Made by a program: the position numbers and the translations under genes | Assembly (NCBI GenBank): GCA_907164885.2 | Contig: OU015503.1 | Location: 125,413,523-125,477,522 of the forward strand | Reading direction: 5' to 3' | DNA length: 64,000 bases | Origin: Dolomedes plantarius | Lineage: Eukaryota > Arthropoda > Arachnida > Araneae > Dolomedidae | The notes under the pieces: model-generated | Databases searched by the model: none | What the model was told of the DNA's origin: nothing | What the model saw: the letters and a program-made list of their open reading frames with translations, nothing else | Part shown: in pieces, positions 26,597-36,426 of the stretch | Layout: each line of letters opens with the position of its first letter | How positions within the stretch are numbered: the stretch's first letter is position 1

Positions 26597-27022
26597 CCAG
26601 ATTTACTCAAGTTTATTTATGATATACATTAAACAACTACTGCGTATTAGCAGAATTATAAACAATGCAAATAATATACAATACAATAATATTCAACAAG
26701 TAATAATAAACTGCTAGCCATAGTAATCATACAATAATCAATATAATTATACTCAAATATTACAAGGATTAACATTATTCAAATCACTACTAACTTTTCA
26801 AATTGCATAATTAAGTACAATTAGTTCTTAAATATATTTAACTTGCAAAGAGCTATCAATTAATTTTTTTCCCTACTAAATTCTGAATCACTAATTTCTT
26901 TTAGTTATTTATTTCTAATTTCTTAAATTCGTTTACTTAATCACAGTTAAAATAATTTTTTTTCTAATAATATTAGTATTTTAAATTTAAATAAAAGAAA
27001 AATTTATTGAACTAAGTTTTTA
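26595..27022. other. AT-rich stretch without recognisable genes
   Basis: Simple AT-rich sequence between the TA run and the hairpin. I see no open frame of note, no repeat boundary and no RNA gene. Confidence 0.6.
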
Positions 27023-27075
27023 GTCGGAGCTTGCTACAAGTATCCATTTACCGAATACTTGTAGTAAGCTTCGAC
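27023..27075 (+). other. 21-bp-stem hairpin (precursor-miRNA-like or MITE-like)
   Basis: GTCGGAGCTTGC.. (27023-27043) pairs along all 21 positions with the arm at 27055-27075 around an 11-nt loop; two of the pairs are G-T, which would be G-U in RNA. The stem is long and uninterrupted for an AT-rich background. It could be a transcribed hairpin, a remnant of a foldback element or a small inverted duplication. Sequence alone does not decide. Confidence 0.6.
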
Positions 27076-28076
27076 GAGTCCCGAACCTGGGAACTCCTCC
27101 ATCCTAGTCGAAGACGAATCTTGATACTTATAATTACCCATTATGTTTTGCAAGCAAGACAATTTCAAAATTTATCATATTCAAATGCAAAAGCTATTAA
27201 CAAATTTACTGCTTAATAATACTAGGCCCTAGCTCAACTATTTATTCCGCCATATTAAAACAATTATAAACTTAAATTTTAAACCCCATTATGATGGAGT
27301 TTTAACACTTATCAATATCAAGAAAAGAAACCAAAGATCAAGAATCAAAGAAGACACCAGAGCGAGCAGTTTAAATGCATCCAGATAGCCAGGCAAAATT
27401 GTACTACTGCAACCAAGCCACTGCTTGTATTAGTAGCTAAGGAGACCCCAGTCATTACCGGTAAGTTGTATTAAATTTGCATAATTGTGTTAAGATTATA
27501 AAACTATTGAAAAGTCGAAGTAAATATATGGCCATACCTTTCCAATAACCACCATTCAAGAGAAAAGCTATAGCACAAAGGTGAACAATGGTATAAGTTA
27601 CAAAACCTTTTAGATTGTTTCAATAAAGCTACTTAAAACTGAAAAAACTGGTTAAAATATATAACCCAAGGTTAATATTTAATTTAACCCCATTATACCA
27701 GCTATCACGATAAGATTACAGGCAAGTAAAACAAGTTAAGATTCATTAAAACAACTTACTTTGAGTTATAAAGAACGTTAATACAATACCCATGTAACAA
27801 AGTACCCACCCTAGTTAATGTAATTCTATTTACAAATTACCATTTGCAAACAAAACAATTGCCAATTCAGCTAAGCTATCTAGACGCATAGCAATGAAAT
27901 TATACAAAGTGCAATTTATAAACAAGTTTCTAACAAATTACTATTTAACATATATAATTTACAAGTAAAACAATTGCAAATTACATTTATATTCACTAGT
28001 TGTTTAGTAATTTTTTCTTATGACCCTTTTATATAATTATTTACAATTTTTACCGCATTTTACAATTCATAAATCT
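27076..28076. other. AT-rich stretch without recognisable genes
   Basis: No supportable gene. Just after the hairpin is a segment with GTTCCCAGGTTCGGGACTCG on the minus strand that weakly resembles a tRNA T-arm. The rest shows nothing I can assign. Confidence 0.5.
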
Positions 28077-28554
28077 TTACATACATAAAGCTTGCTTACA
28101 AATAAACTTCGAGGTGCAGGCATTAAAGTATTTTAAATATAAAACATACATCGATAGAAAGAAGCAATAATCATAAATGCAGTGGTCGACTGTTTGTATG
28201 CTGCCGCACATGCATTTATCATCTTTTCTATGAAATAGTTTTTGGTAATCGCCAAAACTAACATGTCCTGTCATAGCCTGATTTAGATAAAAAATCGCCA
28301 CATAATCTTTGCTTCAACTTCTTTGAATATTTCAAAGATTTGTCTGCCTTTCGTACTTAATTCCCATCTAGTTTGCCAGTTATTCATTTCTTCTTTTCTA
28401 TTATTTTCTTTCTTGTCCATTTATACTTAATTCCAGTCTCTTCTAATTCGATCGCTTGCTTTGCAGCTTTATCCGCTTCTTCATTGCCCAGTATACCCAC
28501 ATTGGCCTTAACCCAATGCCTAAGTTATGCTTTCTCATCTCTTTTAATGCTATC
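28077..28554 (-). pseudogene. Non-LTR retrotransposon 3' end (RNase H plus terminal zinc region)
   Basis: The minus strand first shows WVKANVGILGNEEADKAAK (about 28454-28520), the last conserved block of the RNase H domain of I/R1-type LINEs. The usual His of KAHVG is Asn here, so the site looks disabled. After a frame change comes FYLNQAMTGHVSFGDYQK and then a CxCGSxxTVDHCIYDC-like stretch, the usual C-terminal zinc-binding region. The upstream RT and endonuclease are missing; sequence on the 5' side is the Copia LTR beginning at 28555. It is a 5'-truncated dead copy. Confidence 0.75.
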
Positions 28555-28765
28555 TGTTGCAATATTAACGAAATAAAGAGATGGCTAGGTGAATTTAGGA
28601 CTTTAATGAATAGAAAGTAGGAAGAGAAACAGTACGTTTTACTGTTTACATAAAATTACAATGGAATACAAAAAAGGTGATGCCAGATTCATAAAACACA
28701 ATAACACAAAATAAAAGATGCCACTCAATAGTACGTAATATTAATTGAAGGCTCGATTCTCAACA
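28555..28765 (-). repeat. Copia 3' LTR
   Basis: Begins TGTTGC and ends CTCAACA on the plus strand. It aligns along its length with 33071-33280, with scattered substitutions and small indels, which suggests an old insertion. Confidence 0.92.
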
Positions 28766-28803
28766 GAGCATGAAAATAGTCATTGTTAATATGGGTTAAA
28801 TTG

Positions 28804-29451
28804 TCACTTAAACATATTGACTGCTTTCACACCGAGCAACTTCTTTTGAGAATGAAACTGAGGTGCTGGAAGCTCCTTTGTCAGAATGTCTGCTCGCTGC
28901 TCATCACTTCTGACATAGCCTAATTCAAAGTGTCCCTTTGAGAACTCATCTTGGACAAACTTGTATCTTTGGTCGATTTGCTTTGTGCGTGCGTCGAACA
29001 TCGGATTTTTGATGTATTTGATAGCACTCTGATTATCAATCTGCAGAATTGGTAATGAGACATTGTTGGCCATTTCGTTAAACAAGCGCTTCAACCATAT
29101 CAGGTCTTTTGTGGCATCAGCTGCTGCCATGAACTCTGCCTCTCTCGTTAAATTGGATATGGCCTCCTGTAGCTTGCTTCGCCACGTAATTGCACCTCCA
29201 CCATAGAAAGAAACTACACCTGTGCGAGACCTGCGTGTTTCTGCACAGCTGTTGTTATCTGCATCACTAAATAACATCAGGCTTTTGTCATCATTATTGT
29301 ACACAATGCCGTGTCCAATGGTATTGTAAAGGTATCTTAATATTGTCTGCATGATTTCCCAATCAGTCTCTGTGGGGTTGTCCAACTTACGAGACACCAA
29401 ACTCACTGCGTAAGCAATATCTGGTCGAGTCCCCATCGCCAAATAGAGCAA
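28804..29451 (-). pseudogene. Copia RT end and RNase H
   Basis: 215 residues: MLYLAMGTRPDIAYAV (end of RT), then the RNase H domain with FSDADNN, RRSRTGVVSFYGGGAITWRSK, LTREAEFMAA, IDNQSAI and ADILTKEL. The stop lies 39 bp before the 3' LTR, as expected for the end of Copia pol. It is an open segment from TRPD to the stop. Confidence 0.9.
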
Positions 29452-29921
29452 ACTGCCAACTGCTGAGAGGCTTCGCCCCCTTGATATTGATCATGCCATC
29501 GTCATTTGGCTGACCATAGTCGACCTTGAGACTCGACTTCTTTACTGGGATGCGTGATGTCTTGGCATCTCCAAATCGCACTAACATCTTTCTTGTAAAT
29601 GCTTCTTGGTGCAAGAAGAGTGAGCCGTCTTTCAACCGTTCAACTTGCAGACCAAGAAAACAATTCAACGTCGTTACTTTAATGTTGCTTGAAATGTTGC
29701 TTGAGTTCGTCCATAAATGTGAAGAATGTCGCTTCGTCCTGAACAGCGACAATGCCATCATCAACATAAATCGCCATCAGCATCTTGTGTCCGTAATCAT
29801 TTCGTATGAATAGGCAGTGGTCGGATTTACTTTGGGTCCTGCCATGTTTCTTTAGCACGTCAATAAACTTGGCATTCCAACATCGTCCAACTTGTTTCAA
29901 GCCGTATAAAGGTCGGAGCAT
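29387..29921 (-). pseudogene. Copia reverse transcriptase, catalytic part
   Basis: Contains LRPLYGLKQVGRCW and the catalytic YVDDGIV motif (about 29740-29780). It then frameshifts into a segment with LGLQVERLKDGSLFLHQEAFTRKML and the region joining RT to RNase H. The YVDD residues are intact, but the reading frame is not. Confidence 0.88.
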
Positions 29922-30031
29922 CTTGCATATGCGCCCACTTCCGTCATCTTATCCGCCGGGTTGATGCATGTAGATCTCCTCAGTCAGGTCGCCATAAAGG
30001 AATGCCGTCTCCACGTCAATTTGAAATAACT

Positions 30032-30375
30032 TTAGATTCTCTTGGCTGCCGTTGCAATTAGAGCTCGAATAGTGTCGTAGCGGCACACCGGGCTAAATGT
30101 TTCTCTGTAGTCGATATCCGCCGTCTGCGTATACCCCTTTGCTACTAAACGAGCCTTGAATCTCTCGATTGAACCATCAGGATTTGTCTTTACCCAGTAA
30201 ACCCAGCGATTGTCGAGGATTTTCCGTCCTTTAGGTGGTTCAACAAGCTGCCACGTCCCGTGCTTGGCATGCGAAGCCATTTCGTCGTCCATGGCTCGTT
30301 TCCAGTCGACATATTCAGGAGACTTGCTTCGTCATATGTTTTGGGCTCATTCAACTTCAGAATGCTGCTGTACAC
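30032..30375 (-). pseudogene. Copia reverse transcriptase, N-terminal part
   Basis: Shows [44 protein letters not shown] and then DYRETFSPV, the hallmark opening of RVT_2. The frame changes within it (the [14 protein letters not shown] start overlaps another frame), and a further break follows before the catalytic part. Confidence 0.88.
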
Positions 30376-30567
30376 ATCGTAATCGTTAAATCGGACAGGA
30401 CGTTGGATAGTCTAACGGTCTCGCAATTCATGCGCCGTCAGCTGTGTTGGTTCGACTTCATCAGTACAAAGATCACCTGCCTCCTGCGTATTTGCATCAT
30501 CGGGAGTATCCAAAATTTCATACTGCATACCGCTTGATGGACCGGTATTAGATGTCGCTTCTAAAGG

Positions 30568-31143
30568 CTAAGTAAGACCGATTTGCTGTTCATTGAACAC
30601 TACGTTGGCACTCTTTATCGTGTCATTCTTTGATGGTATGAAAACACGATACCCATCGTAATCACAATAACCAACCAAATAGCCCTTTATAGCCTTGTCG
30701 TCAAGTTTACTTCTGTTGATATCTGGTACATGTACAAATGCAGTTGATGCAAAAAGTTTAATCATGTTGATTGCCGGTTTGCGTCCAAACCATTCCTCAA
30801 ATGGAGATTTTCCTGTGGTCTTACTTGGCCCAGTTCGATTCAGAATGTAAACAGCTGTAGATGCTGCTTCTGCCCATAGGAACTGTGGTAGACCTGTATT
30901 CTTGAGCATAGAGCGAACTGCATCCATTATTGTACGATTCTCTCTTTCAACCAAACCGTTTTGCTCTGGCGTATACGGCATAGTGATTCGCAACTTGATG
31001 CCTGCATCATCAGTCAGTTTTACCAATTTAGTATTGTCGAACTCACGGCCACCGTCTGTGACCAGTTCTTTTATATTTATACCATCCTTGTTGGCCCGAG
31101 CAAGAAACTGCCTGATTTTATCCAGTCTCGTCTTTATGTCTGA
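30568..31143 (-). pseudogene. Copia integrase core, second part
   Basis: Continues the integrase after a frameshift. The second catalytic Asp lies in VTDGGREFDN (about 31060) and the Glu in QNGLVERENRTI. The C-terminal SPFEEWFGRKP and GYLVGYCDYDGYRVFIP blocks of Copia integrase follow. The first Asp is in the preceding segment. Confidence 0.88.
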
Positions 31144-32107
31144 GAAATTCTACACTTCGAAACCTTGAATAATCGTCCTTAAGCACTAACATGTACTTCT
31201 TTCCACCTCTTGACAAGACTGGCGATTCGAGCAAGTCTGCATGTAGGATTTCAGACATTTTCGTCTTGAATCGTTTTGATTTGAATGTTCGTCGACTTTG
31301 TTTACCATAAGTACATGGCTCGCAAAACAGTCCATCGTCGATGAAATCGATACAATTCTGACGCAGGTACTGCTTCACATACTGTATTCCCTGGTGTTCA
31401 AGCCGTCGATGCCAAAGTGATAACGGCAACTTTGTCGTCATCGTCATTGCCGTTTCAGGAAAAGGAGTTGTCATTTCTTTGTCAACCAAGTAGGCTGAAG
31501 CAGCAGAACCCCCTTGGTGCTTGACCAGTTTTGCACGCAGTTCAAAGAGTCCATTTGATGAGCATGGAGCCTCTAAAAGTACATTATCTGGGGTCTCCTT
31601 GCGGAAGAAATGACAAATCATGTCATCTGAATCTCTGAAGTTAGAGATTCCTCGCTTCATTGCCTTTGAAGCTGATAACAAATTTTTGCCGATGTCTGGT
31701 TCATACAATACATCACCGAGTTCAATAGATTTTTGTACGGTTCCAACCGTTGCGCACATGTCAATGTCCCCGCAGCCATAAGCCGGTATTGTCTGCTTGT
31801 TACCGACTGTGATTTCTGCTTGTTTGTCAAAATGGCGGTACGTCTTGAAGTACTTTAGTGCTGAATTCGTAATGTGTGCTGTAGCTCCGCTGTCCTTAAG
31901 CCACACATTTCGGCCACTATCATCCTCTTGACAAGCAAATGCACTGCATTGAGTATTTGCAAAGAAGGTTTCTGTTCTGCCACCCGTCGTGGTTGGCTTG
32001 TCAGGGAAATCTGGACAAAATTTTTCTATGTGCCCAAGTTTATTACAATGAAAACAGATGCCATTGAAACCTTTCACACCATCACTAGTCCTACTAAGTC
32101 TATTCAT
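31118..32107 (-). pseudogene. Copia nucleocapsid, protease, pre-integrase and integrase start
   Basis: 329 residues. A CX2CX4HX4C zinc knuckle (residues 18-31) is followed by the aspartic protease active site WLKDSGATAHIT (residues 72-74 are DSG). The GAG-pre-integrase block comes next (LWHRRLEHQG, then CEPCTYGKQ), and then the start of the integrase core with ILHADLLESP, carrying the first catalytic Asp. It ends at a frameshift just after YMLVLKDDYSRF...EFLRHKDE. This is the longest intact Copia coding piece. Confidence 0.9.
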
Positions 32108-32421
32108 CGGTTTGCATTATTTGTGATCAGGGATTTGGGTTGGTTCACCATCTGGGGCCTTTTCCCACCTTTCTTCCATTTCTTTCCATTATGTTTTGCA
32201 CCATATTTAGCATTTGCCATGAATGCTGTCGTATCGTCTCTAAGCTCCTGATTTCGTCTTTGCAGTCTCATATTGATCTGTTCGATTAATTTTTCAGATG
32301 ACTTTTCTGTCCTTGGCGTTGAGTCCCACTGTGACTTGAACTCACGATATTCATCATCAGGAAGAATAGACAAGATGCCTGGTGCTAGCAGGTTTTGCGG
32401 TAACTTCCCTTCACCGCTCAA
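32104..32421 (-). pseudogene. Copia gag, middle part
   Basis: 105 residues in the frame after the UBN2 piece, starting around LPQNLLAPGILSILPDDEYREFKSQWDS, the usual C-terminal capsid block. A basic stretch (GAKHNGKKWKKGGKRP) leads to the zinc knuckle encoded in the next frame. It overlaps the following coding segment by four bases through a frameshift. Confidence 0.75.
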
Positions 32422-32433
32422 CTCTTGCTCACG

Positions 32434-32880
32434 TTAAAGATCCACCCACAGTGTACGGAAACGTGCGAGTGAATGCATTACATCTTCGTCTTTCTCGATC
32501 CGAAAAGTGAAAAATTGTTGCAGAAGAGTGTCCAAATTGATGCTTGACACTTTCTCAAAGTTGAACAACTCGGTCCATATCGCTCGTGCAGAATTACCAT
32601 GCATACGAATCAAATTTAACACATTCGCTGATACATTCGTGCGGATGATGACAGCAGCTTTCGCATTCGCCTTTGCATACGCTTTTACCGCTTGGTTGTA
32701 GTCGCGTATAGTCTTTTCATTTGCGTCTGCTGCCGGTGCTGTTGGGTCTACAAGGGAATCATCGAAGATGCCCGCACAATCGTTGAGCACTAACAAAGAG
32801 TTACTTCAAATTTCCAGTCAGTCCAGTTGGATGAACCATCCAATTTGGTGCACTGAACAAAATTTTTAGCTTCCATATCA
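32434..32880 (-). pseudogene. Copia gag, N-terminal part (UBN2-type)
   Basis: An open segment of 120 residues (32434-32796) matches the capsid-like gag of Copia elements: Ala-rich helices, then HGNSARAIWTELFNFEKVSS and LQQFFTFRIEKDEDVMHSLARFRTL, the typical UBN2 ending. The initial KLDGSSNWTDW-like start lies upstream in another frame (about 32815-32860). A stop and frame change separate it from the next gag piece. Confidence 0.8.
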
Positions 32881-33060
32881 TTACGTCGTCATTCACCAAA
32901 GTGCGCGAAAAAATAAAGCTATCGGTACACAATCGTCTACCTACGTCCAGCAAATATGGTGAAATCAAAAGCCAAAATCCGAAATCGAAGTCAAAATCCG
33001 CGATTCAAATACGTCGTCATAGCCATCGTTACTTCATCTGCGCCGTTAAACGTCGCTAAA

Positions 33061-33070
33061 ACCCATAACC
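33061..33070 (-). other. Copia primer-binding site (half initiator-tRNA type)
   Basis: Directly after the 5' LTR the minus strand reads GGTTATGGGT. Drosophila copia uses an internal initiator-methionine tRNA fragment with a primer site starting GGTTATGGG. The match and its exact placement support the same priming mode; pairing beyond nine bases is not evident. Confidence 0.7.
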
Positions 33071-33280
33071 TGTTGTAAAATTAACGAAATAAAGTGATGG
33101 CTAGGTGAATTTAGGACTTTAATAAATAGAAAGTAGGAAGAGAAACACAGTACATCTTTCTGTTTACATAAAATTACAATGGAATACAAGAAAGGTGATG
33201 CCAGATGCATAAAACATAACACAAAATAAGAGATGCCACTCAATAGCACGTAATATTTATTGAAGGCTCGATTCTCAACA
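33071..33280 (-). repeat. Copia 5' LTR
   Basis: Begins TGTTGT and ends CTCAACA on the plus strand. On the element's own strand it is followed immediately by the primer site at 33061-33070. Confidence 0.92.
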
Positions 33281-33282
33281 AT

Positions 33283-33556
33283 ATATAATTTTTTGGACGC
33301 CTCTGAAGGTGCGTATGGGGCAGCTATATATTTACGGTGTTTGTCCACGTCTGGTCAAGTCGAAGTAAATTTACTGCAAAGTAAATCCCGTGTAGCACCC
33401 TTGAAGGTTATTAGTATTCCAAGATTAGAGTTATGTGCAGCGTTATTATTAGCTAAACTTTTCAAGAAAGTCACTGAATCGCTTAAGGTTACTATAAGTA
33501 ACATCAAGCTATATCCCGATTCCACGATAGTCTTGCCATTTTTATTTGCCTCGTAA
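33283..33556 (+). pseudogene. BEL/Pao RNase H fragment, plus strand
   Basis: An open frame encodes LDASEGAYGAAIYLR, LLQSKSRVAPLKVISIPRLELCAALLLAKL and a PDSTIVL ending, the RNase H-like domain of BEL/Pao pol. It is oriented opposite to the two BEL remnants downstream, directly abuts the Copia 5' LTR, and has no other BEL domains on its strand. It is therefore an isolated fragment. Confidence 0.85.
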
Positions 33557-33866
33557 CTAAGGCAGTCCATGTTTCATACACCCAATAAATCTACCCGATT
33601 CATTTGAGTTCAAAATAATCTTTAATATTCATAATCAAATCTGCGTGTTCTTTGTTACATAAAAAGATTGGTTGCTACATATATATAACTTTTTTTCTCA
33701 GAACAACCTTTTGTTGCCACTCACAAGAAATACGTTATTAATATACACTTCAAATAAATGACGTCATTTACAATCATAATCTCTTCCGTGGTTTATATAA
33801 CACTCCCAACTTTTGATTATCTTCAAATGATCAAACAACTTAACATTGAATCTAAATTCAGAATTA
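33557..33866 (-). other. Possible 3' LTR of the BEL-1 remnant
   Basis: Lies just downstream (minus strand) of the BEL-1 pol end. On that strand it has TGGGAGTGTTATATAAACC (start-like TG and TATA) and further AT-rich sequence. No second copy is present to prove that it is an LTR. No coding content. Confidence 0.35.
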
Positions 33867-33879
33867 AGTGTCCAAATAT

Positions 33880-34094
33880 TTTTTTTTCCAATGCGGAGGC
33901 ACTTGTCACGAAGACATTCGCCTATAATTCACCGCAGTTTTGCTGGCCATTTTATTATGGGTGCGCCATATAGGCAGACCAGCATTGCCCCCTATGAAGG
34001 GACGACACAAACGGAGGTATTTTAGTGGCGCTTCGCCAGGATTCGATCTGAGCACCCTCAGCACCGAAAACCAGCGCGCTGTACCACAAGGCCC
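33880..34094 (-). mobile_element. 215-bp tRNA-derived SINE, full length
   Basis: Flanked by a perfect 13-bp target-site duplication, AGTGTCCAAATAT (33867-33879 and 34095-34107). On the minus strand it starts with a tRNA-like head (GGCCTTGTGGTACAGCGCGC, A-box-like; ATCGAATCCTGGC, B-box-like), continues with a unique body and ends in an A-rich tail (GGAAAAAAAAT). The 3' half is shared with a second copy at 47322-47423. It sits in the tail of the BEL-1 pol gene on the same strand, so the pol frame reads into it. Confidence 0.92.
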
Positions 34095-34107
34095 AGTGTC
34101 CAAATAT

Positions 34108-34612
34108 CTTGATGGTATTTTCACAGTTCGACCACTTCTTATAGTAAAAGCTTTCCGTAGGGCACCTGGTAAGTCCCTTTGATGTGACCCTTCATCAGAA
34201 GTTGAACCCGCAGAATTTTCAATTGATGTTGACTGTATTTCCAAAGGATAAATTCGCTGCAAAAGTTCACCATGTGCTGTTTTAAGCCGTGCCACACGTA
34301 TTTTTTTACCTTTCCCGGGATAGACGGCAATGACTTTAGCCATTGGCCAATGGAATTTTCCTTTTGAATCGTTTTCAATCAGTACGACATCTCCCACTTT
34401 TAGTTCAAAAATATTTTTCTTCTTCTCGCGTGGTTGAAGCAGAGTCGCCAAGTATTGGCGGCGAAATCTTTCTTAAACTGATGTCTTAAGGTTTGTTGCC
34501 GTTTAAGATCTACTTGGTCCAGTTTATCCAAATCTGGCACTCCCACCATCGAGATCTCTTGTAAGAACATTGAAGGAGTGAAAGGCATTAAGTCATCCAG
34601 ATCTTCTGTCAT
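34108..34612 (-). pseudogene. BEL/Pao (BEL-1) pol C-terminus
   Basis: Two frames: DLDDLMPFTPSMFLQEISMVGVPDLD, then KVGDVVLIENDSKGKFHWPMAKVIAVYPGKGKKIRVARLKT, the DUF5641-type C-terminal domain after the BEL integrase. A SGRTVKIPSRYL stretch ends the conserved part. Beyond it the open frame continues about 60 codons into the SINE, giving an accidental fusion that finishes at 33906. Confidence 0.85.
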
Positions 34613-35060
34613 GTATGTAAGTGGTCTGGAATTAATAACTGACTCGCAATCCCAAAGAAAACTAAATTACTAAATATATCTGAAATAAATATCTTGCTAA
34701 ATATATCTATATTTCCATTACTAAATATATCTGAAATGATCATTTCTTCATACGAAAGACATGCTTTTCCTAAAGCGCGACGAAGATTTTTAACCATTAT
34801 CTCCCAAAAGCCAGGGAGCAGATGGAATAAATTTCCATTCCATTTTGTAAATAGATGTTTCAGTTTCAACAGATTTCCAGTCTAAAGCTTGAAGTAGATT
34901 TTCAGCTCCAATGAAATTACTCCCATTATCACAATATATGATGCGAGGTCTTCCCCGGCGAGCAATAAATCTTTGCAAACTCAAAAGAAAAGATTTGGTT
35001 GAAAGTGACAGCACAAGTAAATCCAACACAAGTAAAGACAATCCAACTTTTCCCGTCTTC
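34609..35060 (-). pseudogene. BEL/Pao (BEL-1) integrase core, broken
   Basis: Minus strand: SFLLSLQRFIARRGRPRIIYCDNGSNFIGAENLL holds the second catalytic Asp (CDNGSNF). KFIPSAPW and then, in another frame, FWEIMVKNLRRALGKACLSYEEM carry the Glu region. After SYEEM about 75 bp of AT-rich sequence with repeated CTAAATATATC intrudes, and the expected CESVINSRPLTYM block resumes in a third frame. The core is interrupted several times. Confidence 0.8.
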
Positions 35061-35438
35061 CTTTAAATAAAGTGGTCCGGCGAGATCTATTCCGACCACT
35101 TCGGAAATGGAACCCTCTTTAACTCTGTCTTAGGGTAAACCGGATGGAGCTGTTTTTATACTTCGTGTATTATATCGCTTGCATCTAATCTAACACAGTC
35201 TTTGAGGACGCGACGAACTGCTCGATGTCCATTAATTATCCAAAAATTCTCTCAGAATGGACAATAAAATATGCAGTCCGGCATGTAAACATTTCGAATG
35301 CCTTTCGTTGATTAGCATATCAACTAATGCATGTTTTCCAGGAATCAAAATAGGTGTTCTTAAGTTTTTGATATCATTCCTTTCCGTCAACCTCGTTTTT
35401 ATCCGGTATATTTCCTTTTCATCTATGAAGACATTCAA
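35061..35438 (-). pseudogene. BEL/Pao (BEL-1) integrase N-terminal region
   Basis: DEKEIYRIKTRL, LRTPILIPGKHALVDMLINERHSKCLHAGLHILLSILREF is the H2C2-type integrase N-terminal domain of BEL/Pao. It continues in another frame with WIINGHRAVRRVLKDCVR (about 35165-35240) and then degenerate sequence up to the core domain. Confidence 0.8.
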
Positions 35439-35948
35439 TTATTTCAAACCTTTGATATAATCTACAGTAAAGGTTTCATTTTGAATAAATTTTAAAAGCT
35501 TGATTTCTGAATCCTCAAGCTCAGTCAGCGATAATTCCCCTTTCTTTCTATCTTTTTCGGGGAGTTTGCTATTCTCAAAGAATCGTAGAATCCATCCAAT
35601 CATTCTGACATTTTTTGTGTAACTTGAAAAATAAGAAAATAACTGCTTTGTGTCAAGTAAATTATTATTCACGAGCATGGTTGATCCTCTTTCTCGTTCC
35701 TTGTTAATAACTTCTTGATCAATTTTATATTCAGATTGAGGCCATGCGTTTTCAGGTAAAGGCAACCAGGAAGGACCCTCCCACCACCTTGAACTCAATT
35801 TTGTCATTGAACAGCCGCGTGATGGTAAGTCGGCCGGATTAGATTGACCAGGAATGAGTCGCCAATTTCCAGAGGATAGCACACGGATTTCTTTAACTCT
35901 ATTTCTGACGAATACACTCCATGGCTCGTCTTTCTGGATCCATTGCAA
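35439..35948 (-). pseudogene. BEL/Pao (BEL-1) RNase H end to integrase linker
   Basis: 170 open residues: WIQKDEPWSVFVRNRVKEIRVLSSGNWRLIPGQSNPADLPSRGC and WWEGPSWLPLPENAWP are hallmark BEL/Pao blocks after the RNase H domain. A Lys/Glu-rich linker with KDRKKGELSLTELEDSEI precedes the integrase. Confidence 0.88.
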
Positions 35949-35997
35949 GGCGGTTGTTTAATCGGACAAATAATGAAACTCAATGTTTTTTTTATTT

Positions 35998-36219
35998 CTA
36001 AACTTTTTTAACGAAGTCTGCTAGACGTGCGCCAATGAAACAGCTTAGAAGCTCAAGCCTAGGAATAGATATCTTTCTCAAAGGCGCTATTCTAGATTTA
36101 GACATTAACATTTGGACTGTGATTCTACATGCTGTCTCACATCTAATGAAAACAACAGCTGCATAAGACAGACCACTGGTGTCGCAAAATACATGAAGAC
36201 CTACACTACTATTTCTCAA
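35998..36219 (-). pseudogene. BEL/Pao (BEL-1) RNase H fragment
   Basis: GLHVFCDTSGLSYAAVVFIRCE and MLMSKSRIAPLRKISIPRLELLSCFIGARLADFV match the BEL RNase H start. About 50 bp separate it from the next pol block. Nothing of the BEL-1 reverse transcriptase remains upstream. Confidence 0.85.
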
Positions 36220-36426
36220 AATAGCTGGTCTTAATTACGTTAGAATTTCGATTGAAAGGATCAATCGTAGGCAATGGACTGTATTTTTAAGATTTTATTT
36301 TAAGAAGGAGTGAGCACATGTTTCGACGGTGAGTGCAGCTAACATATTACAGATAATACCACTAGGGGGCGACACAATGAAAGAGATATTTCTTTCCAAA
36401 TTCCCACAGTTTTTTTAAAATGAGTT
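36220..36426 (-). other. Possible truncated 3' LTR of BEL-2
   Basis: Directly after the truncated BEL-2 integrase, the minus strand reads TGTGTCGCCCCCTAGTGG and later AAAATAAAATC, an LTR-like start and polyA-like signal. There is no second copy in the window for proof. If correct, BEL-2 lost its C-terminal pol between integrase and LTR. Confidence 0.35.

Larger units (their letters stand above)
28555..33280 (-). mobile_element. Copia LTR retrotransposon, full-length but decayed
   Basis: Two direct LTRs of 211 and 210 bp flank about 4.3 kb that encode, on the minus strand, gag, protease, integrase, RT and RNase H in the Copia order (integrase before RT). LTR ends are TGTTG...CAACA. A primer site matching the copia half-tRNA type lies directly inside the 5' LTR. 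Coding frames are broken by several frameshifts and stops. The 5-bp flanks (CTATC and ATATA) do not match, so the insertion site has been rearranged or mutated. Confidence 0.93.

Noticed and set aside
29526..29813. Plus-strand open frames over the Copia pol
   Set aside because: They are shadows of the minus-strand RT, as are those at 30235-30537, 30902-31168 and 31874-32251.
34020..34094. Functional tRNA gene on the minus strand
   Set aside because: It is the head of a SINE with target duplications outside the whole 215-bp unit.
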